In this document: piece after piece, positions 1 through 9,779 of the stretch
Position numbering within the stretch: the stretch's first letter is position 1
How the letters are laid out: each line of letters begins with the position of its first letter
Assembly (NCBI GenBank): GCA_013823945.1
Contig: PNMZ01000004.1
Location: 124,001 to 188,000 of the forward strand
Direction of reading: 5' to 3'
Length of the DNA stretch: 64,000 bases
Source of the DNA: a bacterium
GTDB taxonomy: Bacteria > Armatimonadota > Fimbriimonadia > Fimbriimonadales > Fimbriimonadaceae
Notes under the pieces: generated by a model
Database searches by the model: none
What the model was told of the DNA's origin: nothing
Seen by the model: only the letters and a program-made list of their open reading frames with translations
Position numbers and translations under genes: made by a program

Positions 1-104
1 GGAAGGAGTTCGGTCGAGGTGTCGACCTGGGTGGGCAGAATATCGGTGCGACGTGGGAGAAGGAGCACGTCGTCGAAGCTGAGTCCCTCGCGGAAGGTTG
101 CCAT
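1..104 (-). CDS. guaB: IMP dehydrogenase, N-terminal fragment cut by window edge
   Basis: Only the first 34 or so codons lie in the window; the rest runs off the left edge. The reverse strand reads MATFREGLSFDDVLLLPRRT followed by DILPTQVDTST. This is the conserved opening of IMP dehydrogenase (EGLTFDDVLLxP...LPxxVDTST), which oxidises IMP to XMP in GMP synthesis. The start is taken at the ATG ending at 104; an in-frame ATG nine bases upstream (ending at 113) is possible. guaA, the next step of the pathway, is at 39959-41485, so the two are not one operon here. Confidence 0.85.
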   Translation of the reverse strand, partial: MATFREGLSFDDVLLLPRRTDILPTQVDTSTELL

Positions 105-156
105 AACGTGCATTTAAGTATGGCAGTTGGGCAACGATGGCCCGGGGTAGCTACGG

Positions 157-195
157 AAATCGCCCCGACGGCCGGGTTGGCGGTCGGGGCGATTT
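157..195 (-). terminator. Hairpin between guaB and the PEP-CTERM gene
   Basis: A perfect 13-bp inverted repeat (AAATCGCCCCGAC at 157-169 and its complement at 183-195) with a 13-base loop follows the stop of the - strand gene at 217. It is A/T-flanked on both sides, as in a bidirectional intrinsic terminator. It would end the PEP-CTERM transcript before guaB. Confidence 0.7.
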
Positions 196-216
196 TGAGT
201 TCGATTGTTGGAGCGA

Positions 217-1092
217 TTATCTTCGCTTTTTTCGCATGGCGATGAGTGCACCGAGGCCGAGGATCGTCATGGTTGCTGGTTCGGGGACTACTTCGAAGCT
301 GGTGGTATTGACCGGGTTCACGAAGAGAAAGTCTCCAGAGTGGTATCCGCCAGTGTATCCGCCGAAGACTTGGTAGTTTCCAAGCGGGGTGGAGTTATCC
401 GGGGTGTGGGTAGAGTGACTTGTGTTGACAATTTGACCGGCGGTCATTGCCCCAGAGAAGGAATCGCCGGCAAAAACTGCGGGCATGGAAGCCGTGGCAC
501 CACCAGCCTCCAAACCGAGCCATGGGCCGAAAGCAAAGGCATCCCGGCCCGTGTTGTTAGTGAGTACGGCGGTTGTGACGGCACCTTGCCCGGCACTCAC
601 CGGCCCTGTGGTGGAGAGGGAAATTGACAAAGCAAAGCTGTCGAAGATTTCGACTTCGTAATCTAATGTTGCTAGGACATCAGTTGCGAGGTTCGTTGCA
701 CCTCCGATGATGTCGTAGCTGAAGCTGTACACTCCGTTTGCCACAGAGGCATCGATTGTCGGAGCGATTGACAGACGCATGTATTCGCTAACGGCACCAG
801 TGATTTGGGTTCCGAGAATGTAGCTGCCCAGGTTGCCGCCGGCGGAATATTGGAAGAGATTTATGTTGTTATCCCATCCGGAGCCCGGGTTAAAGACGGC
901 GTTGTTGATAAAGAAGTCCGGATCCGCGGCCTGTTTATCCAGGTTGAACGCGAATTCTGGGCTGTAGATTCGCATGTTGCTGGTGTCTTTAAGGGCGCTG
1001 AGTATGCTTGCGTTCTCAGTGTAGGTTTGGGCGGTTGCAACGGCAACCAAAGCCAGGGATAGGATGGGCAGGATTAATTTTGAAACTTTCAT
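217..1092 (-). CDS. PEP-CTERM sorting domain protein
   Basis: A 291-residue exported protein. The N-terminus is a signal peptide (KLILPILSLALVAVATAQ) and the C-terminus is a textbook PEP-CTERM signal: VPEPATMTILGLGALIAM followed by RKKRR. Such tails are recognised by an exosortase (not in this window), which anchors or releases the protein at the cell surface, often together with exopolysaccharide. The middle is Gly/Ala/Thr/Ser-rich with no domain I recognise. It is monocistronic, with a hairpin downstream (157-195). Three more PEP-CTERM proteins occur in the window (25795, 48346, 62733). Confidence 0.85.
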   Translation of the reverse strand: MKVSKLILPILSLALVAVATAQTYTENASILSALKDTSNMRIYSPEFAFNLDKQAADPDFFINNAVFNPGSGWDNNINLFQYSAGGNLGSYILGTQITGAVSEYMRLSIAPTIDASVANGVYSFSYDIIGGATNLATDVLATLDYEVEIFDSFALSISLSTTGPVSAGQGAVTTAVLTNNTGRDAFAFGPWLGLEAGGATASMPAVFAGDSFSGAMTAGQIVNTSHSTHTPDNSTPLGNYQVFGGYTGGYHSGDFLFVNPVNTTSFEVVPEPATMTILGLGALIAMRKKRR

Positions 1093-1210
1093 TGGTTTCC
1101 TCTCAAGCCTACTATATCAGATAAGTGTAGTTTTTATTGCAACCAAGTGGAGAACTTGGAATTGGGATTAAGGAACCTAAAACTTTTGCTTGGGAAGTAG
1201 AATTGGTTTC

Positions 1211-2683
1211 ATGCCGGAATATGTGGTGAGTGTGGGTATGGAAGTCCATGCCGAGTTGATGACGGTGAGCAAGATGTTCTGTCGTTGTCCGGTGGGGTTT
1301 GGGGGGATGCCCAATACGCGCACTTGTCCGATCTGCTTGGGCTTGCCGGGAACGTTGCCGGTGCCAAACGAGGCGGCGGTGGACATGGTCATCAAAACGG
1401 CTTTGGCATTGAACTGCACCGTGCCGACCGATTCGGTGTTTCACCGCAAGAATTATTACTATCCGGATTTGCCGAAAGGATTTCAGGTGAGTCAGTATGG
1501 AGAGACGAATCCGATTGGATACAACGGCTTTTTGGAGATTCCGGCGGCGGATGGGGGGACCAAGCGAATCAAGATTCGACGGGTTCACTTGGAGGAAGAT
1601 ACGGGGAAGCTGATGCATTTGCCGGGTGGGGGAAGTGGGGTGGATTACAACCGCGCAGGAGTTCCGCTGATGGAGATCGTCACGGATTTTCCGCCGGATA
1701 TTGAGTCACCAGACGAGGCGAAAGAGTACATGAGTCAGCTCCGGGCGATTTTGATTTATCTGGGGGTTTGTGATGGAAAGCTGGAGCAGGGTTCGATGCG
1801 GTGCGAGCCGAATATTTCGGTTCGGATAAAAGGTTCGGAAACCTACGGAACGAAGACGGAGCTTAAAAACTTGAATAGCTTTAAGTCGGTGCAGCTTGGG
1901 ATTGACTATGAATTGAAGAGACAATCGGAGGTGTTGGAAGCGGGAGGAACGATTACGCAAGAGACTCGGGGATGGAATGAGCAGACGCTTTCGAGCTATT
2001 TGATGCGGGTTAAGGAGAGCGAAGCGGATTACCGGTACTTTGTATGCCCTGATTTGATCCCGATGCACTTTTCGGATGAGAAGATAGAAGGGATAAGGGC
2101 GACCTTGCCGGAGTTGCCTTTGGCGAAGATGTTGAGGTTTGAGGGTGATTTTGGACTATCTCATTACGATGCAGGTGTTTTGGTTTCCGAACAATACTGG
2201 GCTGATTACTTTGAGAAGTGCGTTGAACTTGGAGCCGATCCAAAGCAGGCTTGTAACTGGATGAATGGCGATTTTGCACGGATGTTGAATGAGGCGGGGC
2301 AAGTAGGGTTAGTTGATGGCGAGGGGATCGAGGATAAACCTGCGAGCAGGATACGGCCTCAGCACCTGGTTGAGTTAATTGGCATGATTGAATCGGGTTC
2401 GATCACGGGAAAAATTGCAAAATCAGTTTTTGAAGCTTGTTTTGCAACGGGAAAGATGCCTTCGGTCGTCGTTGAAGAGGAAGGACTCACGGTGATTAAC
2501 GACACTTCGGCGATTGATGCGCTGGTGGCTGAGGTAATTGCAGGAAACCCGGGTCAGGTGCAGCAGTACCGCGAAGGTAAAGAATCTTTGATCGGCTTTT
2601 TTGTCGGTCAGGTGATGAGGAAGTCGGAAGGGCGCGCCGATCCTCAGAGTGTGCAAGCAGCATTGCGAGATGCGCTGAAATAG
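1211..2683 (+). CDS. gatB: Aspartyl/glutamyl-tRNA amidotransferase subunit B
   Basis: A 490-residue GatB, the subunit of the tRNA-dependent amidotransferase that binds misacylated Glu-tRNA(Gln) or Asp-tRNA(Asn). Seen: the opening [12 protein letters not shown], paired cysteines CRC and CPIC at residues 24-42 (a zinc site in many GatB proteins), the family signature [17 protein letters not shown] at about 145-161, and a C-terminal GatB/YqeY-like tail domain. An in-frame TTG at 1190 would add seven residues, but the ATG at 1211 gives the conserved N-terminus. gatA and gatC are not in the window. A TPR gene follows after 10 bases. Confidence 0.95.
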   Translation: MPEYVVSVGMEVHAELMTVSKMFCRCPVGFGGMPNTRTCPICLGLPGTLPVPNEAAVDMVIKTALALNCTVPTDSVFHRKNYYYPDLPKGFQVSQYGETNPIGYNGFLEIPAADGGTKRIKIRRVHLEEDTGKLMHLPGGGSGVDYNRAGVPLMEIVTDFPPDIESPDEAKEYMSQLRAILIYLGVCDGKLEQGSMRCEPNISVRIKGSETYGTKTELKNLNSFKSVQLGIDYELKRQSEVLEAGGTITQETRGWNEQTLSSYLMRVKESEADYRYFVCPDLIPMHFSDEKIEGIRATLPELPLAKMLRFEGDFGLSHYDAGVLVSEQYWADYFEKCVELGADPKQACNWMNGDFARMLNEAGQVGLVDGEGIEDKPASRIRPQHLVELIGMIESGSITGKIAKSVFEACFATGKMPSVVVEEEGLTVINDTSAIDALVAEVIAGNPGQVQQYREGKESLIGFFVGQVMRKSEGRADPQSVQAALRDALK

Positions 2684-2693
2684 GGACATTGAA

Positions 2694-3272
2694 ATGAATC
2701 GAATCTGGTTGAGTGCAGGCATGGTGGCTTTAGGTGCAGGTTTGGGCTGCGCTCAATTTGAGAAGATGTTGACTACGCCGGGAGCCGAGGCCATGACGCG
2801 TGCGGTTTATACACGGACGGGGGTGGAGAAGGATGCCCTGTTTGATGATGGTAACTTTCCAGCAGCAATTGAGCTGTTGAATTGGGAAGTCATTTGGAGA
2901 CCGAAGGATTATGATGCAGTCACCAACTTGGGATGGATGTACGGGAATATTGAGCGTAAAGACCTTGAGTTAGCCGTTTACATCCGATTCAAAGAAGCTT
3001 ATCCAGAGTGGGCTGAGGCTTACTATCCCGAAGCTGAATTCTATTTCAAATCACGAGTTTACAAACCTACTCTGGCTTTACTGGAGCATTCTCTGACTTT
3101 GGGGAACACTGCGCATCCAAATAGTTTCCGTTTGCTGGCCCACGCTTATGACCGCCTAGGATTTTATGAGGAATCCTTACAAACTTGGAATCGGTTGCTC
3201 GAAATTGATCCGAACGATGCGGCGGCAAAGGTCAACCGTGATAAAGTGAAAGCTAAGATATCTGAAGGTTAA
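2694..3272 (+). CDS. Exported TPR-repeat protein
   Basis: 192 residues. The N-terminus (MNRIWLSAGMVALGAGLGCA) looks like a signal peptide; GLGC is a poor lipobox, so secretion is more likely than lipidation. The body is helical with at least two TPR-like units (DALFDDGNFPAAIELLNWEV and FRLLAHAYDRLGFYEESLQT... ending LLEIDPNDAAAKV). TPRs mediate protein-protein contacts; no partner can be named. It lies 10 bases after gatB and may be co-transcribed with it. Confidence 0.6.
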   Translation: MNRIWLSAGMVALGAGLGCAQFEKMLTTPGAEAMTRAVYTRTGVEKDALFDDGNFPAAIELLNWEVIWRPKDYDAVTNLGWMYGNIERKDLELAVYIRFKEAYPEWAEAYYPEAEFYFKSRVYKPTLALLEHSLTLGNTAHPNSFRLLAHAYDRLGFYEESLQTWNRLLEIDPNDAAAKVNRDKVKAKISEG

Positions 3273-3331
3273 AGCTAGAGTTTTCTATCAGATTGCCGAG
3301 GATAAGGTAGGCAAGCTTTTTTGCGGGGCGG

Positions 3332-3613
3332 TTGACTTTGGAAGTGACTGAAATCACGGTTTGGGTGACACCTCGTTCGAAGCAGACAAAGATGGAACGA
3401 CAGTCTGACGGCACTATTCGAGCTTGGGTAACGGCTCCTCCGGTTGATGGAGAGGCGAACGAGGCGGTTCATCGATTGATCGCTCGAACGGTTGGAGTCG
3501 CAAAGAACAAGATTACGCTTGTTCGTGGCGATCACGGTCGGATGAAGATTTTTAGGATTGAAGGACTGAGCCAGGAGCAGATTGATCTGTTGATCCCAGG
3601 AGAGCAGCTTTGA
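3332..3613 (+). CDS. DUF167 (YggU) family protein
   Basis: 93 residues matching DUF167: VTEITVWVTPRSKQTKM, then AWVTAPPVDGEANEAVHRLI, then GVAKNKITLVRGDHGRMKIF. The PPVDGxAN segment is the family hallmark. The biochemical function is unknown. An in-frame stop lies just upstream (3308-3310), so the TTG at 3332 is the only reasonable start that keeps the first strand. Its stop overlaps the TTG start of the sensor gene (TTGA at 3610), suggesting translational coupling. Confidence 0.75.
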   Translation: MTLEVTEITVWVTPRSKQTKMERQSDGTIRAWVTAPPVDGEANEAVHRLIARTVGVAKNKITLVRGDHGRMKIFRIEGLSQEQIDLLIPGEQL

Positions 3614-5865
3614 GATTAGAGGGAGCAAATGTCCGCAGTTTAAGCTGGGAAGAAATTGACCCTTCGACACTGGCAGGTGCGGGTGAGATTGTTACCCAAG
3701 TTCGGATTTGGCATCGGCCCTGGTTTTTGTCCATACTTTTTCTTCTGTGTTTGATTAGTTTGGGAGCGGTGTCATTTTTTAATCGGCGGGTAGTTGACTA
3801 TGGAGTTGCAACGAGTTATTTGAACTCGTTTTCACGCGAACTTGGTACTCTTGAAGGCTTAGAAAGTTCCTTGCAGCTAGACTTAGTCCTTCAAGAAAAG
3901 ATGGGTTTTCAGGAGTGGGAGCACCAGATTCGACGTGCTGATCCAGCGGTTGCATTTTCGATTGGTAAGGAGTGGACAGCGGTTCGGCGGGCGGCTCTGA
4001 TCCCACAGGTTGACGGAGAAGGGCTGCGGGCGACGGATAAAGCAGTGAAATCGGGATTGAAACGGTTAGAGCTCGGAGAAAAACATACGGCCCAAACGCT
4101 CGGATCGTTGATCATTGGCTCGGGGATTTTGATTGTGATTTCATTGATTTTGGCGATCGGTGCGATTCGACGAGGGGGGACCACATTGGTTGTCCAAAGC
4201 TTGGGAAGCCAGGAGTACGGCGACACATTGAAAGATATCTCCGCGCGAACTCCCTATGATTCAGAGACGATCACAAAGGCCGTAAATAACATTCCGGCAG
4301 CTTTTGTAGAGTTTGAGTCAGACGGAAGGATATTGCGATGGAACCACCAGATGCGCGTGATGACGGGCGTTTCATCTGAAAATGCAGTAGGTAAGAATAT
4401 TATTTCACTTTTGAATTGGGGTGAGACGACCGAGGTTGCGATGTCTACGATTCGTAGGGTTTTTTTGGGGGAGAAGATTGAGTCTTTGGAATGGACGATG
4501 CCGCACAGTTTGGGGGAAGACTTGCATTTGACTGCGGTGGTCAGTCCGGTAATTGATTCGGCGGGTTCGGTTAGGAGTGCGGCGGCGGTTGTACGCGATA
4601 TCACCTCCGAAAAGTTTAGTCGCGAATTGATGGTGGCGAATGATGTTGCTCGTTTGGCAATTATAAAGGCGTTACCGGATACGCTTTTGCGGTTTGATGC
4701 GAAGCTTAATTTGACGGAGATTCATGATAATAGTCAGATTTTGATGGGTAAGTCCGCTGACTATCGCGGGGCGGCTTGGAAAGAGAAGCTAGGGTCAGAT
4801 TTGACGGATCGCATTTTGCAAGGGGCTAAGGAGGCTCGTCTCACCCAGCGTCCGATTGCATTCGATTTTCTAGGTGAAGTTGGGGGTCAGGAAGTTGCGC
4901 TAGGTTTCCGATTTGCAGTTGCTGGGCCGACCGATCTGCTGGCGGTTGTTCGAGACTTAGGAGATCGGGCCCGAGTTCGGGAGGCAGAGAATCGAAGTGA
5001 AGCACGGTTCCGAAGTTTGATTGAGGGTTCGGCGGATGCCATTGTGATGGTGTCGCGAGATGGATTGATTCTTTATGCTTCACCGGCAGTGAAGACTGCA
5101 TTGGGGCTTGATCCAGTTGCTGTCGTGGGGCAAAATTGGATTGCGCTAGTTCACAAAGATGATCGGATGGGAGCGGAAAGAGAATGGGAAGAGATTTTGG
5201 GAAGTCGTGATCGAGATCCTTTCAATGTTCAAATTGTAAGTGCAACGGGGCCACGAACGGCCGAGATTTCCGTTCGAAATTTGCTCTCTGATCCGGGCGT
5301 CGAGGCTGTTATCTTCAACATTCGTGACGTCAGCGAGCGACGACGGCTTGAGTCAGAGTTGAACGAGCGATTGGCGGAACTTGAAGAGAAGAACGCAATT
5401 CTTCGCGAGGCGGCGCAACGCGATCCGCTCACCGGATCCTATAACTATCAAGCGTTGCAGGGGTACTTGGAAGCGATATGCGAGTATGCGGAGGACGGAG
5501 GTTTATTCAGTGTCGTTTTGGTTGATATTGATGGATTCAAGGAGTACAACGCTCGATTCGGATTTGCTGCCGGAGATGAATTGATTGTTCAACTCGCGGG
5601 GATTGTTAAGGGAGCTTGCCGCGATGACGATATTTTTGGTCGTTCGGGAGCCGAAGAGTTCTTAGTCATCTTGCCGGAAGCTGACGCTCGAGCGGCTGAA
5701 TTGGTTATATGTCGAATTGAAGACCGATTTGCGGAGTTAACTAAACGAAAGGTTGGTTTGACATCTGGGGTAGTGACAGTTGACTCTGAGCAAGTTCGAC
5801 CCCTGGAAGTCTTTGAGCTTTTGATGGCAAAGATAGATGAGGCTTCTATTTATCGCGCGGCCTGA
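3610..5865 (+). CDS. Membrane PAS-GGDEF sensor protein (possible diguanylate cyclase)
   Basis: 751 residues. Two transmembrane helices (about 38-57 and 164-186) flank a roughly 105-residue sensor loop. Next come PAS-type domains (clearest at about 218-335 and 465-575, with at least one weaker unit between), a short coiled coil (LESELNERLAELEEKNAIL), and a C-terminal GGDEF domain from about 605. The Mg-binding DIDGFKEYN and opening RDPLTGSYN are intact, but the signature loop is GAEEF (680-684) rather than GGDEF/GGEEF. It would make or bind c-di-GMP at the membrane; activity is uncertain because of that substitution. The start overlaps the DUF167 stop, and the 3' end overlaps the convergent DUF1289 gene by 16 bases. 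Confidence 0.85.
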   Translation: MRLEGANVRSLSWEEIDPSTLAGAGEIVTQVRIWHRPWFLSILFLLCLISLGAVSFFNRRVVDYGVATSYLNSFSRELGTLEGLESSLQLDLVLQEKMGFQEWEHQIRRADPAVAFSIGKEWTAVRRAALIPQVDGEGLRATDKAVKSGLKRLELGEKHTAQTLGSLIIGSGILIVISLILAIGAIRRGGTTLVVQSLGSQEYGDTLKDISARTPYDSETITKAVNNIPAAFVEFESDGRILRWNHQMRVMTGVSSENAVGKNIISLLNWGETTEVAMSTIRRVFLGEKIESLEWTMPHSLGEDLHLTAVVSPVIDSAGSVRSAAAVVRDITSEKFSRELMVANDVARLAIIKALPDTLLRFDAKLNLTEIHDNSQILMGKSADYRGAAWKEKLGSDLTDRILQGAKEARLTQRPIAFDFLGEVGGQEVALGFRFAVAGPTDLLAVVRDLGDRARVREAENRSEARFRSLIEGSADAIVMVSRDGLILYASPAVKTALGLDPVAVVGQNWIALVHKDDRMGAEREWEEILGSRDRDPFNVQIVSATGPRTAEISVRNLLSDPGVEAVIFNIRDVSERRRLESELNERLAELEEKNAILREAAQRDPLTGSYNYQALQGYLEAICEYAEDGGLFSVVLVDIDGFKEYNARFGFAAGDELIVQLAGIVKGACRDDDIFGRSGAEEFLVILPEADARAAELVICRIEDRFAELTKRKVGLTSGVVTVDSEQVRPLEVFELLMAKIDEASIYRAA

Positions 5866-6038
5866 TCTTGCCGCGCTTCGACTTTTTCGATGATTCTGGC
5901 TTTTTGAGTTTCGGACAGGTTGGGCCAGCTGATGATTTCTTGGATCGTGCGATGGCATCCGAGGCACACGTCATCTTGATCGAGTCGGCAAACTCGAACG
6001 CAGGGGGATTCGACAGGTGTGACGGTTGGAGATTTCAG
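5850..6038 (-). CDS. DUF1289-family small cysteine protein, no standard start codon
   Basis: About 62 residues containing SPCVRVCRLDQDDVCLGCHR then TIQEIISWPNLSETQKARII. This is the DUF1289 pattern (SPCxxVCxxD...CxGCxRTxxEIxxW), a small four-cysteine, probably metal-binding protein of unknown role. In this frame a TAA precedes the coding stretch by only two codons (TAA-GTT-CTG), and no ATG, GTG or TTG lies between it and the first cysteine. The coordinates given use the CTG at 6036-6038. Either a CTG start is used, or the 5' end is broken or misassembled. The 3' end overlaps the sensor gene. smc lies upstream on the same strand. Confidence 0.6.
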   Translation of the reverse strand: MKSPTVTPVESPCVRVCRLDQDDVCLGCHRTIQEIISWPNLSETQKARIIEKVEARQDQAAR

Positions 6039-6140
6039 AACTTAAAATACGGTGAAAGAGCTGTTCTCGTTAGCAAGTATTTGAACCAGGAATAGATAGG
6101 CAAGTGTAATTTGACTCTCCCATGATTTTCAAACTGGGTG

Positions 6141-9100
6141 TTAGCTGACATATGCGGATTCAACCGCTAGCGCCGGGGTTGCTTCTTTACCTTCGATAGC
6201 ATGAGCAGGTACACGGAACGGGATCACGGTGCTACAGCCTGGTTCTTGCATCGTAACGCCCAGGAATACGTCAGCAGATTCGATAGTTACATTGTTGTGC
6301 GTGATGAGGATGAACTGAGTTTGGTCGTTGAATTCTCGCATCATCTGGATGAATCTTTCGACATTGCGCCCATCGAGAGGTGCATCGACTTCATCGAGAA
6401 TGACGAGAGGGCAAGGTTTGACTTTGAGGAGGCTGAACAGAAAGGCGAGGGCGGACATGGCTCTTTCCCCTCCCGAGAGGAGTTCGAGGCGTTGTTGCTT
6501 TTTGCCGGGGATTGTGACGGAAATTTCAACTCCAGAGTCGAGGATGTTATGAGGATCGGACAAGCTGATACTGGCTTCACCACCGCCGAGTAGTTTGACA
6601 AAGACGTTGCCAAAGGCGGCTTGGAGTTTTTCAAATGTCTCCACAAAACGTTGTCGTGTGAGATTATCCAGTTCTTTGATAGTTGAGCGGATTTCGACCA
6701 TGCCTTCTTCAACGTCGTCGACTTGGGTGGCAAGTTCGTCGTGGCGCTCAGTAAGTCGTTCGTAGGCGTCGATTGCACCAATGTTTACATCACCCATCTG
6801 TTTGAGGTCGCGGCGGAGTTTTGCAACGAGGGCAGGTGCGTCTGGAGCGATGAGGGCATCCTCGGACTGGGCCATTGCTTCGTCGGGGGTCAGGCCATAT
6901 TCTTCGAGAAGGCGTTCAGTTGCGGCTGACCTGCGGCTATCGGCTCGGGCACGCTTAATCTCGCATTGGTGGAGTATTTCGGAACCAGATTGGGCGGCTC
7001 GTTGGGCCTGCTCAGATTGAATGGAGAGATTTTCGGCATCGGTTGCGAGCTGCTTGCGCTTTTCTTGCAATGTGATCGTTTCGGTTCTTGTCTTGGCGAC
7101 TTCTTCTTCACGTTTGGCGCGATCAGCAGTGGCTTCTGTAATCAGAGCATAGAGGCGTTCGCGCTCGGGATTGATGTTGGCGAGTCGGGCTTTGCGCTGC
7201 TCAGCGTTGCTGGACATTGCCGAGAGTCTTCGTTCTGATTCTTTGGCTCGTTCGGCGGCTTCCGCGGCTCTTTGACGTGCCTCGCTTAGTCGAGTTTGGG
7301 CGGATTCGGCGTCGCTTGACTTTGCCGCGAGTTGGCGCATTAGGTTGTCTCGCCGGGCTTCGATTTCGGGAACATCTATTGGCTTGAGGTCGGCGGACTG
7401 AATCTGGGTGAGACGGTTTAGCTCGCCCTGGAGTTTATCGTGGCTGGTCTGAGTGGTTGACAGCTCGTGTTTGAGGCTCATAAGCCAGTTTCGGGCTTCA
7501 TCAAATTCTGATTGCTGGTTGGCGAGTTCGGTGATAAGGGCTTGGCGATTTGTTTCAAGTTCAGTGACAGTATCGGCTTGATTCCATCGTTGCGCCTTTT
7601 CTAGCTGAACTTGGAGGGATTTAAGTTCTTGTTCGACCTGATCCAATTCGGCACGACGCTGGACGAGACCGGTTCCGCGCGATTTTTGGGCACCGCCAGT
7701 TACGGCTCCGGATGAATGAATCAGTTCTCCGTCGAGGGTGACCATTCGGCTCCAGCCTCGAGTTCGGGCGAGGTTAAGGGCAGTGTCCAAATCCTCAGCG
7801 ATAACGGTTCGACCGAGAAGACTATCAATGACCGGTCGATGTTTGGGGTCGCAATCCACTAGTTCACTGGCGAGGCCAACGATTCCTTTTGTGTGGAGCA
7901 GTTGGCGGAGTTCGGGGCTCGGCGATTGGGGCCGCATCAGGGGAATGGGCTGGAACGTGGCGCGACCAGCGCGGAATTCCTTGAGAAATTGGATTGCGGC
8001 TTTGGCGGCGGATTCATCTGGGACGATGAGGTCGTTCCCAGCGGCACCGAGGGCGGTCTCAATGGCTTGAACGAGATCACCTTCGATATGAACTGCGTGG
8101 GCGACAGGAGTGTATTCGTCCGGGAGTCGTCCGGCTTTGACGGCTTCGAGGACGGCGCGGGAGCCTTGAGCAAGGCCCTCGTTGGCTTCGATGGTTGCTT
8201 CGATTCCTCTGCGGCGACCATCCAATGCAGCGATCTGGGCGAGAAGCTTTCGTGATTCGGCGGCGTGGCGATCTTCAGCGGTTTGGATTTCACGAAGGGA
8301 TTGATCAATTGTGCGCAGTTGCTCCTTGATTAACTCGACCTTGGCCTGAAGCTCGTTTGTTAAAGCTTCGTTTTCGGTAACTGCTTCTTGGAGATCGGGG
8401 AGGGATTCAAGGACACCTTCTATCTCTTTTTTAACGGCTTTTATACGGGCCTTTGTATGCTGGGCTTCGAGCTGATGGCGCTCGAAATCGGTTTGAGTTT
8501 GTCGGGCGAGGATGAGCTCAGCTTCGACGGCTTTGAGTTGGATGGCGAATGATTTGGCTTCGGCATCGACATTTCCAAGAGATTCTTCGAGGGAATCGAA
8601 TTCGCTTTGGGCGAGGTCAGCTTGAGTTTTGGCTTTGGCCAGTTCAGCAACCGCGGCTTCGATTTGCTCTGCAGAAGAGTCTGAGTCGCCAGCAAGGGTG
8701 GCTTCGAGGGTTTTGAGACTTTCGAGTTTTTGTTCGCCGAGTTGAACTTGGCTGATTGCTTGCTCGAGTCGAGTTTGGGCGAGAAGGAGGGCTTCGCGGT
8801 GGCGTTCGATGTCGAGGTCAAGTCCGTCAATAAGTCGGAGGGTTTCGCGGTGTTTGGTGCGAAGGTCTTCGGCACGATCATTTTCGTTATCAACGGAGTT
8901 AAGGGTGGCTTCAATCCGTTTCTCGAGTTCTTCTATTTCTGAGATCGCTTCGGTGAGTTCTTTACCCAGGAGGGCTGATTCGATTTCGCGGAGGGAGGAG
9001 AGGGTGACTTTATATTGTTTGGCGGTTTCCGCTTCGGCGCGGAGGGGTTCGCGCTGGGTGACTATTTCGTTGATGATGTCGTGGATTCGCTGGAGATGAC

Positions 9101-9656
9101 TTTGAGCGGTATCGAGTCGGCGCAAAGATTCGGTGCGGCGGGCGCGGTAGCGCTGGACACCGGCAGCTTCGTCGATCCACGCTCGGCGTTGCATTGCGGA
9201 TGCGCTGAGAGCTTGGTCAATATCCGATTGGGTGACGATTGCATATCCGGCGCGGCCAAGTCCGGAGTCGGCGAGGAGTTCGTTGACGTCGCGGAGGCGG
9301 CAGTTGCGCTTGTTGATGCTGTAATCGCTCTCGCCCGCACGCGTTAGGCGGCGAGTGACAGAGACTTCACTGGAATCAATTGGAAGGGTGCCGTCTTCGT
9401 TGTCGAAAAGCAGGGTGACTTCGGCGTAACCGAGAGCTTTTCGACGAGATGAGCCAGAAAAAATGACCTCTTTTGAGGTCTGGGCGCGAAGATTGCGCGC
9501 ATTGGTTTCGCCAAGTCCCCACAGGATGCTGTCCACGATATTGGATTTGCCGCACCCATTGGGGCCGATGATGGCAATGATGTTGCCATCGAGTTCGACT
9601 TCGGTGCGTTCGGCAAAGGTTTTGAATCCGAATATCTTGACGCGTTTGAGTTTCAT
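6141..9656 (-). CDS. smc: Chromosome partition protein SMC
   Basis: 1171 residues, normal SMC length. N-terminal ATPase half: KIFGFKTFAERTEV and Walker A GPNGCGKSN (31-39). Then a long coiled coil, a central hinge (about 490-640, with YTPVAHAVHIEGDLVQAIETALGAA and SSGAVTGG), and a second coiled coil. C-terminal half: signature LSGGERAMSALAF and Walker B LVILDEVDAPLD. SMC dimers with ScpA/ScpB organise and segregate the chromosome; ScpAB are not in the window. parA and parB lie 14-16 kb away on the same strand. It is probably the first gene of a - strand transcript leading into the DUF1289 gene. Confidence 0.97.
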   Translation of the reverse strand: MKLKRVKIFGFKTFAERTEVELDGNIIAIIGPNGCGKSNIVDSILWGLGETNARNLRAQTSKEVIFSGSSRRKALGYAEVTLLFDNEDGTLPIDSSEVSVTRRLTRAGESDYSINKRNCRLRDVNELLADSGLGRAGYAIVTQSDIDQALSASAMQRRAWIDEAAGVQRYRARRTESLRRLDTAQSHLQRIHDIINEIVTQREPLRAEAETAKQYKVTLSSLREIESALLGKELTEAISEIEELEKRIEATLNSVDNENDRAEDLRTKHRETLRLIDGLDLDIERHREALLLAQTRLEQAISQVQLGEQKLESLKTLEATLAGDSDSSAEQIEAAVAELAKAKTQADLAQSEFDSLEESLGNVDAEAKSFAIQLKAVEAELILARQTQTDFERHQLEAQHTKARIKAVKKEIEGVLESLPDLQEAVTENEALTNELQAKVELIKEQLRTIDQSLREIQTAEDRHAAESRKLLAQIAALDGRRRGIEATIEANEGLAQGSRAVLEAVKAGRLPDEYTPVAHAVHIEGDLVQAIETALGAAGNDLIVPDESAAKAAIQFLKEFRAGRATFQPIPLMRPQSPSPELRQLLHTKGIVGLASELVDCDPKHRPVIDSLLGRTVIAEDLDTALNLARTRGWSRMVTLDGELIHSSGAVTGGAQKSRGTGLVQRRAELDQVEQELKSLQVQLEKAQRWNQADTVTELETNRQALITELANQQSEFDEARNWLMSLKHELSTTQTSHDKLQGELNRLTQIQSADLKPIDVPEIEARRDNLMRQLAAKSSDAESAQTRLSEARQRAAEAAERAKESERRLSAMSSNAEQRKARLANINPERERLYALITEATADRAKREEEVAKTRTETITLQEKRKQLATDAENLSIQSEQAQRAAQSGSEILHQCEIKRARADSRRSAATERLLEEYGLTPDEAMAQSEDALIAPDAPALVAKLRRDLKQMGDVNIGAIDAYERLTERHDELATQVDDVEEGMVEIRSTIKELDNLTRQRFVETFEKLQAAFGNVFVKLLGGGEASISLSDPHNILDSGVEISVTIPGKKQQRLELLSGGERAMSALAFLFSLLKVKPCPLVILDEVDAPLDGRNVERFIQMMREFNDQTQFILITHNNVTIESADVFLGVTMQEPGCSTVIPFRVPAHAIEGKEATPALAVESAYVS

Positions 9657-9779
9657 TGAGGGAGATTGAGTCCGATGCTAGGGACGAGAGTATGGGAATG
9701 GACGGTGGAGGAGATTGGGTTTGTTTTCCACAGGTTTTTCGGATTGGTACCGCAAGCATGATTAGGTTAGACTTTATTT

